Of a stretch of DNA of 64,000 nucleotides, positions 8,301 through 17,201 are shown piece by piece. Where the stretch lies: the NCBI RefSeq assembly GCF_030717845.1, contig NZ_JAUZVZ010000004.1, forward strand, positions 62,001 to 126,000, written 5' to 3'. The stretch comes from Alkalimonas collagenimarina. Its GTDB lineage: Bacteria; Pseudomonadota; Gammaproteobacteria; Enterobacterales; Alteromonadaceae. The notes under the pieces were generated by a model that was not told the origin of the DNA, did not search any database, and saw nothing but the letters and a program-made list of their open reading frames with translations. Every line of letters begins with the position of its first letter. The stretch's first letter is position 1. The translations under genes and the position numbers were made by a program.

Positions 8301-9338
8301 CTATTCCAACTGACCTTTTACGGAACGTGGAACCACCATCAACATGGCACGCTGGCCTATGGCTACCTTAGCATTTGGGAAGATCAGCGCCTCGCCTTCC
8401 TTTTCTACCCGATATTCCGTATCGCCATCGGTAGCCAATAAAGTGCCCACCGGATAGGTCGTGAAATTTTCGACATCATTTGCAAAGTGCAGTTTAAAAT
8501 CCTGCGTTTGCTTATTGATAGAGCGGTACACTTCGTACAAATGAAAATCGCTTTCCACAAAGGGTTTTACCGCCAGGGCTTCATCGGCGACCAAAGCGCG
8601 TAGACTTTGCCTTACTTCAGTGAAGCGGCTCATATTATTTTCACCAAAAGGACGCACCTTGCCCAGCTCAACCGTAAAAGCATCAGCACCATGCTGGTGT
8701 GACGCATAATAACTAAAAGTAGAGGCCGCAGTTTGCATCAACAATACCGTACTTACGCCGCAAGCCAATAAAAACTCAAATTGATTTTGCTGCCATTTAC
8801 GCTCATGCAGGTATGGATACACGGCAAATTTTTCAAAGCGGGAACCACGGATAGCAGTATGCAAGTCATACAAGTAACGTTTACGCGTCCCTACTGGTGC
8901 CTGCTGATAGAAACGAGTGACGTATTTCTCCAGAGCAAGAGCTCGTTTACGCTCTGCATTGATTAATCCCGCTCCTTTGCTGTGATGCCCAGAAAACAAC
9001 CGGTTCAGGTTCTCCTCTACCTCCCGTTTACCAGCATTAATCGCCCATGGATTGCCGAACAACACCAAGGTTCGCTGCTTTAGCACAAGTTTTTGCTGCA
9101 ACACATCGCTGACCAACTCAGCACAAAGCTCTATTGGCGCTGTTTCATTGCCATGTACACCACAAGACAACACAATATCTTTGTCTTGCACACCCTCTGG
9201 CGTAAAGCAGATCACGCCGGTATCCCAAATTTGTACCTCAGTACCATTCTCTAACTGAAACTGGCTTGGTGCTAACCCGTTTGGGTTTTGTCGTGTCAGA
9301 CTGAGAAAATCATGGTTAGGTACCCACTGCTGCGGCAT
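8301..9338 (-). CDS. astE: Succinylglutamate desuccinylase
   Basis: This zinc carboxypeptidase-fold enzyme hydrolyses N-succinylglutamate to glutamate and succinate, the last step of the arginine succinyltransferase pathway. Zinc ligands are visible: GVHGNETAPIE (H62, E65) and YDLHTA (H160), plus the substrate-binding ENLNRLF segment at 109-115. The length of 345 residues is normal for AstE. It is a single gene here; astA, astB, astC and astD are not in the window, as is common in Shewanella-like genomes. Confidence 0.9.
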   Translation of the reverse strand: MPQQWVPNHDFLSLTRQNPNGLAPSQFQLENGTEVQIWDTGVICFTPEGVQDKDIVLSCGVHGNETAPIELCAELVSDVLQQKLVLKQRTLVLFGNPWAINAGKREVEENLNRLFSGHHSKGAGLINAERKRALALEKYVTRFYQQAPVGTRKRYLYDLHTAIRGSRFEKFAVYPYLHERKWQQNQFEFLLACGVSTVLLMQTAASTFSYYASHQHGADAFTVELGKVRPFGENNMSRFTEVRQSLRALVADEALAVKPFVESDFHLYEVYRSINKQTQDFKLHFANDVENFTTYPVGTLLATDGDTEYRVEKEGEALIFPNAKVAIGQRAMLMVVPRSVKGQLE

Positions 9339-9365
9339 GCCAGCTACTCCTTAATCGAAAAAAAT

Positions 9366-11138
9366 CTAAGCGGAAGGATTGACGGCCTCACGGCCACTAA
9401 AGAAATGAACCTGATTCCGACCTTGTTTCTTAGCATGATACATCGCGGCATCAGCGTCGGCTAACAGTTGTTTTAAATCATAACCTGAGCTATCGCTCGA
9501 AGTCACACCAAAACTTGCAGTTAATAAGAACTCATGGCCACTGGCAGAGGTATCAATGTCTTCAATGGCATCACGGCATATTTCTGCCAGCATCAATGCT
9601 TTATCGGCATGGCAGCCAGGCAACAAAATGGCAAACTCTTCACCGCCCAAACGGCCAAACACATCATCTAAACGCATAAAGTTACGGCAGCTATTAACCA
9701 CCTGCTGTAACACCCAATCTCCTACAGCATGGCCAAACTGATCGTTAATCTGCTTGAAGTGATCAAGGTCGAACATTACCACACCCATCGTTATATTTTT
9801 TTGCTTGCATGTGCTGAGTGATTGTTCCGCCAGTTGATTGAAATGATAGCGGTTGCTGATCCCGGTTAGGGCATCAAACTCAGCTAAGTGCTTAAAGCGA
9901 TGTCGCCCTGTCAGGCCGCGGTATGCCAAAACACCGGCTGCTAAAAATAACACCAAAAAAAGACCGATCAACAAACGGGCATTTTGCGCTTCTTTGCTAA
10001 GCACCTCTTGCTGTAAATGCAAAAGCAGATTGTCTTTATTCAACAACTCAATCTGCCTGTTTTTAGCAGTGACTTGCGCTCTCGCCAGATGAAATGCCTG
10101 CTCTCTGGCCGAAGCATCATCTCGGAAATCAGACTGTCTTCGACTGAACTCTTTATATGCGGCAAGTGCAAGTTGATAATTATTCTCGGCCTCAGCTAAT
10201 AAATACTTTACCTGATAAATTAACTGGCTTGCTTGATTCGTTTCATCAATATTGATTAAAGCTTCTGCTTTTTGAATCAGTTCATGAGCAGTGCTAAATT
10301 CGCCCAGAGAAATATAAGCGTTTGCAGCAAGAGCTTTGGTGAATGCAATAAGAGCTGAGTAGCGAGTAGATTGGTAGTTTTCGTACTGTTCTTGGTAAAA
10401 GCTTACCGATTCCTCATAACGCTCCGTTTCAATCAGCATTTCATGGAATTTGTTCAATATTAGCAAGCTGTAAAGGTTTTCACCGAAATCAGCGCAATAC
10501 TCTGCTGCTTGCCAGGCTTTCTCTTCAAGTTCACGCCATAACTTTTTACCAGCTAATACTTCAACATTTAGATAGCTGGCATGACACAGCGCTTTTCCTG
10601 ACTCTGCTTGTTGCTGTAAAGTATCAATGTAAAACGTAGCATCATCAAATTTTGATAACTGAATCAGTGTTAAGGCAATAACTGCAGAAGCTTGCTCTAT
10701 TGTTTTCGGGGCGTGCGTGTCATTGAGTTGAGTGGTCAGCTCATTCAAATAATGAAAAGCTTCTAAATACTGTTGCGATAGCACCAATACATTGGTTGCC
10801 ATTGCCGTTGCTCTTAAACGCAGGTTTTCCTCAGTTGTAGGTGATATTAGAGGCTTTACGGTGAGATAAGCCTCTGTTAAATCGCCTGTTAAACCGTGAC
10901 GATACGCCTCAAGCAACCTAAAGTAATTCTGCTCATCGCGTGTCGCGATTGCCAACTCAGATTCAAGTAACGGCAACTGTTCCGTAAATTGAGCTCCATG
11001 AGTCGCTCGTAAATCATCAAGCTGCTCAAGCTTCAACCACAAGGTTTGCTCACTTGAGTGAACCAGTTGCACAGTGCACAGTGTCAATAGCAAACAGAAT
11101 TGCATCAACCTTAAAAACATGGCTCGAATAACCATCAA
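9366..11138 (-). CDS. Membrane-anchored diguanylate cyclase with periplasmic TPR-like sensor
   Basis: An N-terminal signal or anchor (about 5-28, MFLRLMQFCLLLTLC) is followed by some 350 residues of paired helices typical of TPR repeats, then a coiled coil (KNRQIELLNKDNLLLHLQQE), one transmembrane helix near 390-412 (LLIGLFLVLFLAAGVLAY) and a GGDEF domain. The active site is GGEEF at 498-502, and an inhibitory RxxD site (RLDD) lies five residues before it, so the enzyme should make c-di-GMP and show product inhibition. It starts eight bases after the stop of the precursor-like gene at 11146, so the two may share a transcript. Confidence 0.9.
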   Translation of the reverse strand: MMVIRAMFLRLMQFCLLLTLCTVQLVHSSEQTLWLKLEQLDDLRATHGAQFTEQLPLLESELAIATRDEQNYFRLLEAYRHGLTGDLTEAYLTVKPLISPTTEENLRLRATAMATNVLVLSQQYLEAFHYLNELTTQLNDTHAPKTIEQASAVIALTLIQLSKFDDATFYIDTLQQQAESGKALCHASYLNVEVLAGKKLWRELEEKAWQAAEYCADFGENLYSLLILNKFHEMLIETERYEESVSFYQEQYENYQSTRYSALIAFTKALAANAYISLGEFSTAHELIQKAEALINIDETNQASQLIYQVKYLLAEAENNYQLALAAYKEFSRRQSDFRDDASAREQAFHLARAQVTAKNRQIELLNKDNLLLHLQQEVLSKEAQNARLLIGLFLVLFLAAGVLAYRGLTGRHRFKHLAEFDALTGISNRYHFNQLAEQSLSTCKQKNITMGVVMFDLDHFKQINDQFGHAVGDWVLQQVVNSCRNFMRLDDVFGRLGGEEFAILLPGCHADKALMLAEICRDAIEDIDTSASGHEFLLTASFGVTSSDSSGYDLKQLLADADAAMYHAKKQGRNQVHFFSGREAVNPSA

Positions 11139-11145
11139 TTACTCA

Positions 11146-11448
11146 TCAAGCAACACGATTAACTGTTGCTATGTATGACTTTTCTTCAATAGGCTCTTGC
11201 TCTGGTTGAGGTTCATCTTCTGGCTGTTCTTCAGGTACTTTTTCAGGTTCTTCTTCAGGTGCAAATATGGCACACACAACATTGTTTCTCACACCAATCA
11301 GAGACTCTAGTTTAGCTACATCAGCCTTCTGTAAAGCCAAATATAACTCACTATCAGCTGCAATTTCAGTTTGCATTAAGCTTTTAGCAATAAAGCTATA
11401 ACTAGCATCATTACCAAGTTTTTCTAATAATCTAATCACGTCATGCAT
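11146..11448 (-). CDS. Probable split-borosin precursor-like peptide (100 residues)
   Basis: I start at the ATG at 11448 because AAAGGAG precedes it by six bases; the open frame continues upstream to 11559 without a ribosome site. The N-terminal helical part, VIRLLEKLGNDA then LYLALQKADVAKLESLIG, has the pattern of the leader/borosin-binding domain of SonA from Shewanella (a LG-DA helix followed by a D--KL--L-G segment). It is followed by NNVVCAIFAP (55-64), which may hold the methylated core, and an acidic proline-rich tail of EEEP/EEQP/QPEQ units ending SYIATVNRVA. It lies 220 bases after the GNAT gene and 1.2 kb from a SonM-like methyltransferase. Assignment is inference from context and pattern; the modified residues are unknown. 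Confidence 0.62.
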   Translation of the reverse strand: MHDVIRLLEKLGNDASYSFIAKSLMQTEIAADSELYLALQKADVAKLESLIGVRNNVVCAIFAPEEEPEKVPEEQPEDEPQPEQEPIEEKSYIATVNRVA

Positions 11449-11466
11449 CAAATGCTCCTTTGTATT

Positions 11467-11493
11467 TTTATATATTTGTAGCAATGAGTTCAA
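11467..11493 (-). promoter_or_regulatory. Possible sigma-70 promoter for the precursor-like gene
   Basis: On the minus strand TTGAAC (11493-11488) is followed after 15 bases by TATAAA (11472-11467), just ahead of the AAAGGAG ribosome site. Spacing is short, so this is only a candidate. It would let the precursor be made more strongly than the upstream enzymes. Confidence 0.35.
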
Positions 11494-11668
11494 GGATATA
11501 AACAGTTTCATTATCGCTAAAGCAACTTCAATAGCAACCACTAAATGCAGTAAGAGCACAGTAACACTATCTTTTAGACATCCTAATCGCCAACTTAATT
11601 ACTTTCATAATGCACTTTCTGGTAATAAATTCGGTAAAGGTAAAATATCAATTCAGGTTGTAAATCAT

Positions 11669-12190
11669 TCAAATCGAACTGTACTCATAGATGCGCTTGT
11701 CCAGTCGACTTGGCGTAAAGCCAACCATTCGTGCCACTTTGAGCGCGGCTTTGTTCTGCTCTGAGATATCAACCCAGACCCGTTTCATGCCAATAGTCTG
11801 TGTCAGGTGAGCGAGACAGGCTTTTGTTACTTCCGGCGCATAGCCCTTACCTTGCCCTGTTTTAGTTAGCATTAGGCCATATTCAACACTCTGTTGCTGC
11901 CAATCCAGTGAACTGATCCCTACAACGCCCAATGCGACACCTTTGTTTTTGCTCTCGACCACTAAAAATAATCGCCGAAGTGGTCGCTGCTCTGCGCAGC
12001 GCAAAGCAAACTGAAAGCTCCGCTCAGCTGCTGTTTCTGTAAGCGGCTCGGTGATAAAGCGCATGATCTCATCCGTGCTGTACAAACTCAGATAAAGTGT
12101 TTGATCTTTGTTTGATAACAGCCGACATCGTAGCTGACTGGTTTCAAACACAAAATCACTTGCCGTAGCAATAAAAGCCTGTTCTGACAT
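11669..12190 (-). CDS. GNAT-family N-acetyltransferase, RimJ/RimL-like
   Basis: The 173-residue protein has the acetyl-CoA-binding motif A (GQGKGYAPE near residue 113-121) and the beta-strand/helix ending NKAALKVARMVGF typical of RimJ/RimL-like acetyltransferases, which acetylate N-terminal amines of proteins or small amines. It begins eleven bases after the methyltransferase stop codon, clearly in the same operon. If that operon is a borosin locus, the enzyme could acetylate the mature peptide; otherwise it may be an unrelated housekeeping acetyltransferase. The substrate cannot be read from the sequence. Confidence 0.88.
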   Translation of the reverse strand: MSEQAFIATASDFVFETSQLRCRLLSNKDQTLYLSLYSTDEIMRFITEPLTETAAERSFQFALRCAEQRPLRRLFLVVESKNKGVALGVVGISSLDWQQQSVEYGLMLTKTGQGKGYAPEVTKACLAHLTQTIGMKRVWVDISEQNKAALKVARMVGFTPSRLDKRIYEYSSI

Positions 12191-12201
12191 ACCAGCCTCT
12201 G

Positions 12202-12987
12202 TTAATTTTGCTCTGTCAGCATCTTTAGCTTAGCCAGCATGGCATGATTCGGCTCCATGTCACGACAAGGTGGTATTACCAATGTCGTTTTTAAATCCAT
12301 CGTTGCTTGCGGCAAAGCATGCAAAGGTAACCGCTCTATTCGCGCTTTTTGAATAGGCAAACAAATCGCTTCGTATAAAATAACTTCATGATCATTGGGG
12401 TAGTAGTCAGCCAACATCGACACCAACAACTCACGATAAGCCGCCCCCGTGCTGAATTTAGTCAGCGAGCGATCACCAGCTATGCCTACTTGCCATAAAA
12501 TCAGGTAAGCCGACGGATCCAGTACGCGTTTATAAAACATCAATTGACTGGTTTCGTAATGCTGGCAGCCGTATGTGCCTGGATCAATCCCCAAATCGGC
12601 AATTAAACAATCTTCAGCCGAAATGCCTGGCTCCATATGGGCGGTATAGCCCTCTTCGCGGGCTGTAGCGATGACTTTATGTGGCACCCAGGCAAACACC
12701 CCAGGGTGGCCATAAAAGGCACCCACTACCTTTTTCCCGGCCCGCACTTGCTCCAGCATGGTGGCCACCATCTGCCGATAGGTGATCATCCGTGATTGCC
12801 CTTCACAATAAAATGGCTGCAAACTGCGCACATCAGTATTCATGCCTTCAATCCACTGTTCGGTAATGCCATCGGCAACCAACACAAACACCACATCGGC
12901 TTGCTCGATATAACTTCGGCTCAATGGGCTGATATGTGAACCCAACGTCATACCAGTGCCGACACAAACTAAGCTACCTTGCTTCAT
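12202..12987 (-). CDS. SonM-like peptide alpha-N-methyltransferase (split borosin), tetrapyrrole-methylase fold
   Basis: I choose the second of two adjacent ATGs (12987): AGGAG lies five bases before it, and the N terminus MKQGSLVCVGTGM then matches SonM (MGSLVCVGTG). The frame is open to 13017. The 261-residue protein has the SAM-binding GTGMTLG loop (10-16), Y60, R66 and Y70 in FYCEGQSRMITYRQMV, FYGHPGVFAW (81-90) and EPGISAEDCLIADLGIDPG (109-127). These are the landmarks of borosin-type backbone N-methyltransferases, including the Tyr/Arg set proposed for catalysis, as opposed to cobalamin/siroheme methylases. Borosin enzymes transfer methyl groups from SAM to amide nitrogens of a precursor peptide. 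The GNAT gene and a precursor-like gene follow downstream. A generic tetrapyrrole methylase is the alternative. Confidence 0.82.
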   Translation of the reverse strand: MKQGSLVCVGTGMTLGSHISPLSRSYIEQADVVFVLVADGITEQWIEGMNTDVRSLQPFYCEGQSRMITYRQMVATMLEQVRAGKKVVGAFYGHPGVFAWVPHKVIATAREEGYTAHMEPGISAEDCLIADLGIDPGTYGCQHYETSQLMFYKRVLDPSAYLILWQVGIAGDRSLTKFSTGAAYRELLVSMLADYYPNDHEVILYEAICLPIQKARIERLPLHALPQATMDLKTTLVIPPCRDMEPNHAMLAKLKMLTEQN

Positions 12988-13103
12988 CATTACTCCTGTT
13001 ATTTTTACATGTAGCATACCCTATTTTTATAATGGATCCAGTTAGATGCTAAATCCAAAAAATCATGCCATACTCGTGCCTGACGCTATGATTTGGGTGG
13101 TGT

Positions 13104-13880
13104 ATGAAGTCGACTACCAAGCTTTGTGTTTCATTACTTATTGCCGTGTGCTGTAATCTCTTAGCTGATCCACCTGCTGAAAAAGGTATGCTTTTGGTTG
13201 CGTTAGGCGCAGACAAACCTCCTTTTGTGGTATCAAATGATCAGCAGATATCCGGGCTTGAGGTGGATATTTTCCGGGAAGCCATGGCAGGCTCCGGTTA
13301 TGTCATTGAGTTTGTCGTACTGCCTTTTCATCAACTAAATCGCGCTTTAGTTAACTTCTCAGATTTGGATGTAGCCGCTGGAATAGGTACCGAGTTTTTA
13401 CCTGAGCTCCATTACGTGGAGGAGTTTAGTTACTACCAAAACATTGCGGTAAGTAAAGTTTCGAGCAAAGCGCAGCTGGAACAAATTGCAGATTTGCGGA
13501 ACTACTCGGTAGTGTCGTGGCAAGGCGCCAGTCAGCCTGATACTCCACTCGGGCAGGTATTCCATCATTTGTATGGTACCGATAACCATCCGAACCAAGG
13601 CTATCAGGAACTCAGCCAGTACAATCAAAATGCAATGTTTTGGCTTGGACGTACCGAGGTTGTGATTGTGGATCGTGCGATATTTAGTTGGTATCGACGC
13701 TTATTGTCTCATACGATGGATACTACTGCAGAAGTGCGCTTTCATCCGCTCTTTCCTCAGCGTCAATACACCAAGGCAGCCTTTCGCGATGCTGAATTGG
13801 CACAGGTATTTGCTAAAGGTTTAGAGCAGCTCAAATCCAGCGGTCGCTACCAACAACTGTATGAACAGTATTTGAAGTAG
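13104..13880 (+). CDS. Periplasmic solute-binding protein family 3-like protein
   Basis: The 258-residue protein starts with a signal peptide (KLCVSLLIAVCCNLLADP) and then shows the family 3 binding-protein pattern: LLVALGADKPPFVV, ISGLEVDIFREAMAGSGY, LDVAAGIG and YSVVSWQGAS. Such proteins bind amino acids or act as sensors. No ABC transporter permease or ATPase gene is adjacent, so it may serve as an orphan sensor rather than in uptake. It is convergent with the next gene, leaving only nine bases between stop codons. Confidence 0.8.
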   Translation: MKSTTKLCVSLLIAVCCNLLADPPAEKGMLLVALGADKPPFVVSNDQQISGLEVDIFREAMAGSGYVIEFVVLPFHQLNRALVNFSDLDVAAGIGTEFLPELHYVEEFSYYQNIAVSKVSSKAQLEQIADLRNYSVVSWQGASQPDTPLGQVFHHLYGTDNHPNQGYQELSQYNQNAMFWLGRTEVVIVDRAIFSWYRRLLSHTMDTTAEVRFHPLFPQRQYTKAAFRDAELAQVFAKGLEQLKSSGRYQQLYEQYLK

Positions 13881-13889
13881 CAGCCACCT

Positions 13890-14714
13890 TTATTGCATCC
13901 AGAGCTGCAATGCCTGGTTAAAGTCAGGGTCTCTTTTCACCTGAGGCAACACCACATTAATCGCATCGGTGACCTGCTGCCCCCACTCATTATTGGTGCA
14001 ACCAATAGCCCCAGCCACTTTCTGTTGATCAAGCTCTAAAATAGGCAGCAACTCAAGTTGGGTTTGGTGATGTACATTGTAGTAATGCAGCACCATAGCG
14101 TAATCAATGGTAAAGTCGAGTCGATCAGCAGCTACCATGGCCATCACTGCCATAGGACCTTGATCACCCGATAGGGCAAAGCTGTGCCTGCTGTGCTGTT
14201 CAGCTTGTTCAATTAAAGGCTGAAGCATGCCAAAGCGACGACCTGCCGGGTGACCAAATCGCCAGTGGCTATCCATAAACAGTTCGGATAGTGATACATT
14301 GTTGCCATAGCGCTGTCTTAACAGCCGGGCTTTTTCACTCGTGGTAATAATACCGTGGGATTTATAGTGATGCGTAGGTTCGCTATATAAGGCTCGGCTC
14401 TCGCCTTCTGGTTTATGGATCATGCAAGGGAAACACATCGGTTCAGCTCTATCCAACAGCAAGCCGATTCTCGCCTGTGGTAACTCTATCAGTTCATGGC
14501 GATACCCGGTCAATTGTGAGCTGACACTTCGGATCAAGGCGTCACAAATACCCTGCCCCTGATATTTACCAGACACAATATGAAATGGCGGCGCGTCATT
14601 AACGGCCCATGTCAGAACCGGACGAGGGTCAGCTTGAAGATTTGGTATAACAATACCTGATAAAACTATAACTATTGACACTCTTCCGATAGAACGCCAG
14701 ACAGAAGTGAACAT
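13890..14714 (-). CDS. Periplasmic solute-binding-like protein (TIGR02285-type)
   Basis: A signal peptide (SIVIVLSGIVIPNLQADP) is followed by LTWAVNDAPPFHIVSGKYQGQGICDALI, the start of a family 3 binding-protein-like fold, and later MCFPCMIHKPEGE, DFTIDYAMVL and IGCTNNEWG. This arrangement recalls the TIGR02285 group of uncharacterised periplasmic proteins of proteobacteria. The two Cys in FPCM and the preceding MC could pair. It converges on the related gene at 13104. Its 189-base upstream region (14715-14903) holds a 7-base inverted repeat, TGTAGCT/AGCTACA (14791-14797 with 14816-14822). Confidence 0.72.
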   Translation of the reverse strand: MFTSVWRSIGRVSIVIVLSGIVIPNLQADPRPVLTWAVNDAPPFHIVSGKYQGQGICDALIRSVSSQLTGYRHELIELPQARIGLLLDRAEPMCFPCMIHKPEGESRALYSEPTHHYKSHGIITTSEKARLLRQRYGNNVSLSELFMDSHWRFGHPAGRRFGMLQPLIEQAEQHSRHSFALSGDQGPMAVMAMVAADRLDFTIDYAMVLHYYNVHHQTQLELLPILELDQQKVAGAIGCTNNEWGQQVTDAINVVLPQVKRDPDFNQALQLWMQ

Positions 14715-14903
14715 ATCCTACCTTACCCGATCAGCTTTTGATGCGTGTAATCAACCGCTACCGCTGTTTTGTATACGAAACAAAGTGCAATGTAGCTCAC
14801 TCATTGTAGATGGGTAGCTACACTGTATTTGTATGATATTAGCGAGTATAACCAAGGTAGCTTAATCGGGTATGAACCATATCGTACGCACGCTCATCAC
14901 CAC

Positions 14904-17138
14904 TCAGGCTTTGAGCTTACGCACTTTGGAACGATTAGATCGGGTTGATTTGGCAGCCGGATCAAGCCCGGTATGACGTGTTAGCGCAGGCTGCCCCTTG
15001 CTTTGGTTACGATGACGCGATGGTTTGCGCAATTCATCACGGCTTTCAGCTGGCACTAAGCAATCTTTGCCACGGCCAATAAGGTGCTCCATGCCATGTT
15101 GACGTAACGCTTCACGAATTTGTGGCCAGCCTTTCGAATCATGGTAGCGCAGTAACGCCTTGTGCAAACGACGCTGACGCTCGCCTTTTGGCACCGCCAC
15201 ATCATCCATTGTATCTTTGTGGATGTTTTTCAGCGAATTCATACCGGTGTGGTAAATCGTTGTGGCATTCGCCATAGGGCTGGGATAAAAGTTTTGCACC
15301 TGGTCCAGCTTAAAATCACGCTCTTTCAACCACAGCGCCAGGTTAATCATATCCAAGTCAGTCGTGCCTGGATGGGCAGATATAAAATACGGGATCAGGT
15401 ACTGCTCTTTGCCCGCTTCTTTACTGTACTGTTCAAACATGGCCTTAAATTTATCATACGCGCCCATACCGGGTTTCATCATTTTGGATAAAGGACCCTC
15501 TTCGGTATGTTCCGGTGCAATCTTCAGATAACCACCAACATGATGCTGCACCAACTCTTTGACGTAATTCGGATCTTCTACCGCTAAATCATAACGAACA
15601 CCTGAGGCGACCAACACCTTTTTAATGCCCGGTAAGGAGCGAGCTTCGCGATACAATTCAACCGTTGGGCTTTGATCGGTATCCATGTGTTCACAAATAG
15701 TCGGGTACACACAAGATGGGCGACGACAGGTTTGCTCAGCGCGAGGGTTCTTGCAACGCAACTTGTACATGTTGGCCGTTGGCCCACCCAGATCAGAAAT
15801 CACCCCGGTAAAGCCAGGTACTTTATCGCGAATTTGCTCCACTTCTTGCAAGATTGAGGCTTTCGATCGGCTTTGAATAACACGGCCTTCGTGCTCGGTG
15901 ATAGAGCAGAAGCTGCAGCCACCGAAGCAACCACGCATGATATTGACCGATGTTTTGATCATCTCGTAAGCAGGGATTTTTTCTTTACCATAAACAGGGT
16001 GAGGCACCCGTTGATAGGGCAAGCCAAACACCAAATCCATCTCTTCGGTACTCAATGGAAAAGCTGGCGGGTTGACCCAGATATGGCGATCACCATGGCG
16101 CTGCATAATGGCACGGGCACAACCGGGGTTGGTTTCCTGGTGCAAAATTCGGGATGCATGCGCATACAGCGGCTTATTCACGCTGACTTGCTCAAACGCT
16201 GGCAGCTTAACGTAGGTTAGCTCCCAGGGCTTTTGCTTAGCCGGTTGCACCACCACCGCTTTGGCTTCCACCTGCGGCTTGCTCAGATCAATGCCTTGCT
16301 TGGCAAACTCAGAGTAACTGCTACAGCCAACATCATCTGCCCCATAAGGGTTTGGCACCGGATCAATCTTACCAATTTTATCCAGCGCCGTTGAATCGAC
16401 CCCACGCCAGCCCACCAGCGGCTCTTTGCGGATCACCGCGGTACCACGCACATCCTGAATTGTGCTGATGCTTTCACCAGCAGCAATACGAGTAGCGACC
16501 TCAATCAGTGGACGCTCAGCATTGCCATAAATCAGGATGTCAGCTTTGGCATCAAACAGCACCGAGCGGCGAACTTTTTCCGACCAGTAATCATAATGCG
16601 CAATCCGCCGCAGGCTGGCCTCGATGCCACCAATCACTACCGGGACATCTTTGTAGGCTTCTTTGCAACGCTGCGAGTACACCAACACAGCTCGGTCTGG
16701 CCGCTTCCCGCCAATATCGCCAGCGGTATAGGCATCATCATGCCGTAGCTTTTTATCGGCGGTATAGCGGTTGATCATCGAGTCCATGTTACCGGCAGAT
16801 ACGCCATAAAAAAGATTCGGCTTGCCAAGGCGCATAAACGCATCTTTGCTGTGCCAGTCCGGTTGCGCAATAATACCGACCCGAAAGCCTTGCTGCTCCA
16901 ACATTCGCCCCACCACGGCCATACCAAAGCTTGGATGGTCAACGTACGCATCTCCCACCACCAGAATGATATCGCAGCTATCCCAACCGAGCGCTTCCAT
17001 TTCCTGACGTGACATTGGTAAAAATGGCGCCGTGCCATAGCACTCTGCCCAGTATTTTGGGTACGAGAACAAGTCGCGTTCAGGGGCCATACGAGCAACA
17101 GGTGCTCTGGTTCGGATAGGTGTAGCTGACTGTGACAT
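14904..17138 (-). CDS. ygiQ: YgiQ-family radical SAM protein
   Basis: The 744-residue protein matches E. coli YgiQ along its length (DRDLFSxPxYWAEC start, [32 protein letters not shown]). The radical-SAM cluster ligands are CFGGCSFC in the CxxxCxxC pattern, and a second Cys-rich segment follows ([19 protein letters not shown]). The C terminus is Lys/Arg-rich. The reaction is unknown for the family. Its ATG at 17138 lies directly after the T run of a terminator, and no Shine-Dalgarno sequence is visible; M17 (MAPERDLF) is an alternative start also lacking one. Confidence 0.9.
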   Translation of the reverse strand: MSQSATPIRTRAPVARMAPERDLFSYPKYWAECYGTAPFLPMSRQEMEALGWDSCDIILVVGDAYVDHPSFGMAVVGRMLEQQGFRVGIIAQPDWHSKDAFMRLGKPNLFYGVSAGNMDSMINRYTADKKLRHDDAYTAGDIGGKRPDRAVLVYSQRCKEAYKDVPVVIGGIEASLRRIAHYDYWSEKVRRSVLFDAKADILIYGNAERPLIEVATRIAAGESISTIQDVRGTAVIRKEPLVGWRGVDSTALDKIGKIDPVPNPYGADDVGCSSYSEFAKQGIDLSKPQVEAKAVVVQPAKQKPWELTYVKLPAFEQVSVNKPLYAHASRILHQETNPGCARAIMQRHGDRHIWVNPPAFPLSTEEMDLVFGLPYQRVPHPVYGKEKIPAYEMIKTSVNIMRGCFGGCSFCSITEHEGRVIQSRSKASILQEVEQIRDKVPGFTGVISDLGGPTANMYKLRCKNPRAEQTCRRPSCVYPTICEHMDTDQSPTVELYREARSLPGIKKVLVASGVRYDLAVEDPNYVKELVQHHVGGYLKIAPEHTEEGPLSKMMKPGMGAYDKFKAMFEQYSKEAGKEQYLIPYFISAHPGTTDLDMINLALWLKERDFKLDQVQNFYPSPMANATTIYHTGMNSLKNIHKDTMDDVAVPKGERQRRLHKALLRYHDSKGWPQIREALRQHGMEHLIGRGKDCLVPAESRDELRKPSRHRNQSKGQPALTRHTGLDPAAKSTRSNRSKVRKLKA

Positions 17139-17139
17139 G

Positions 17140-17169
17140 AAAAAACGGCCCGTGTAAAAACAGGCCGTT
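17140..17169 (-). terminator. Rho-independent terminator of the RND operon
   Basis: On the minus strand AACGGCC (17169-17163) pairs with GGCCGTT (17150-17144), closed by a 12-base loop and followed by T residues that run into the ygiQ start region. It lies about 30 bases after the stop of the RND permease gene. Confidence 0.75.
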
Positions 17170-17201
17170 AGTATAGCGGTTTCACAACAGAAGATACAGA
17201 T

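Noticed and set aside
13018..13103. Possible second precursor peptide upstream of the borosin-like methyltransferase
   Set aside because: The gap is only 86 bases and holds no open frame with a ribosome site.
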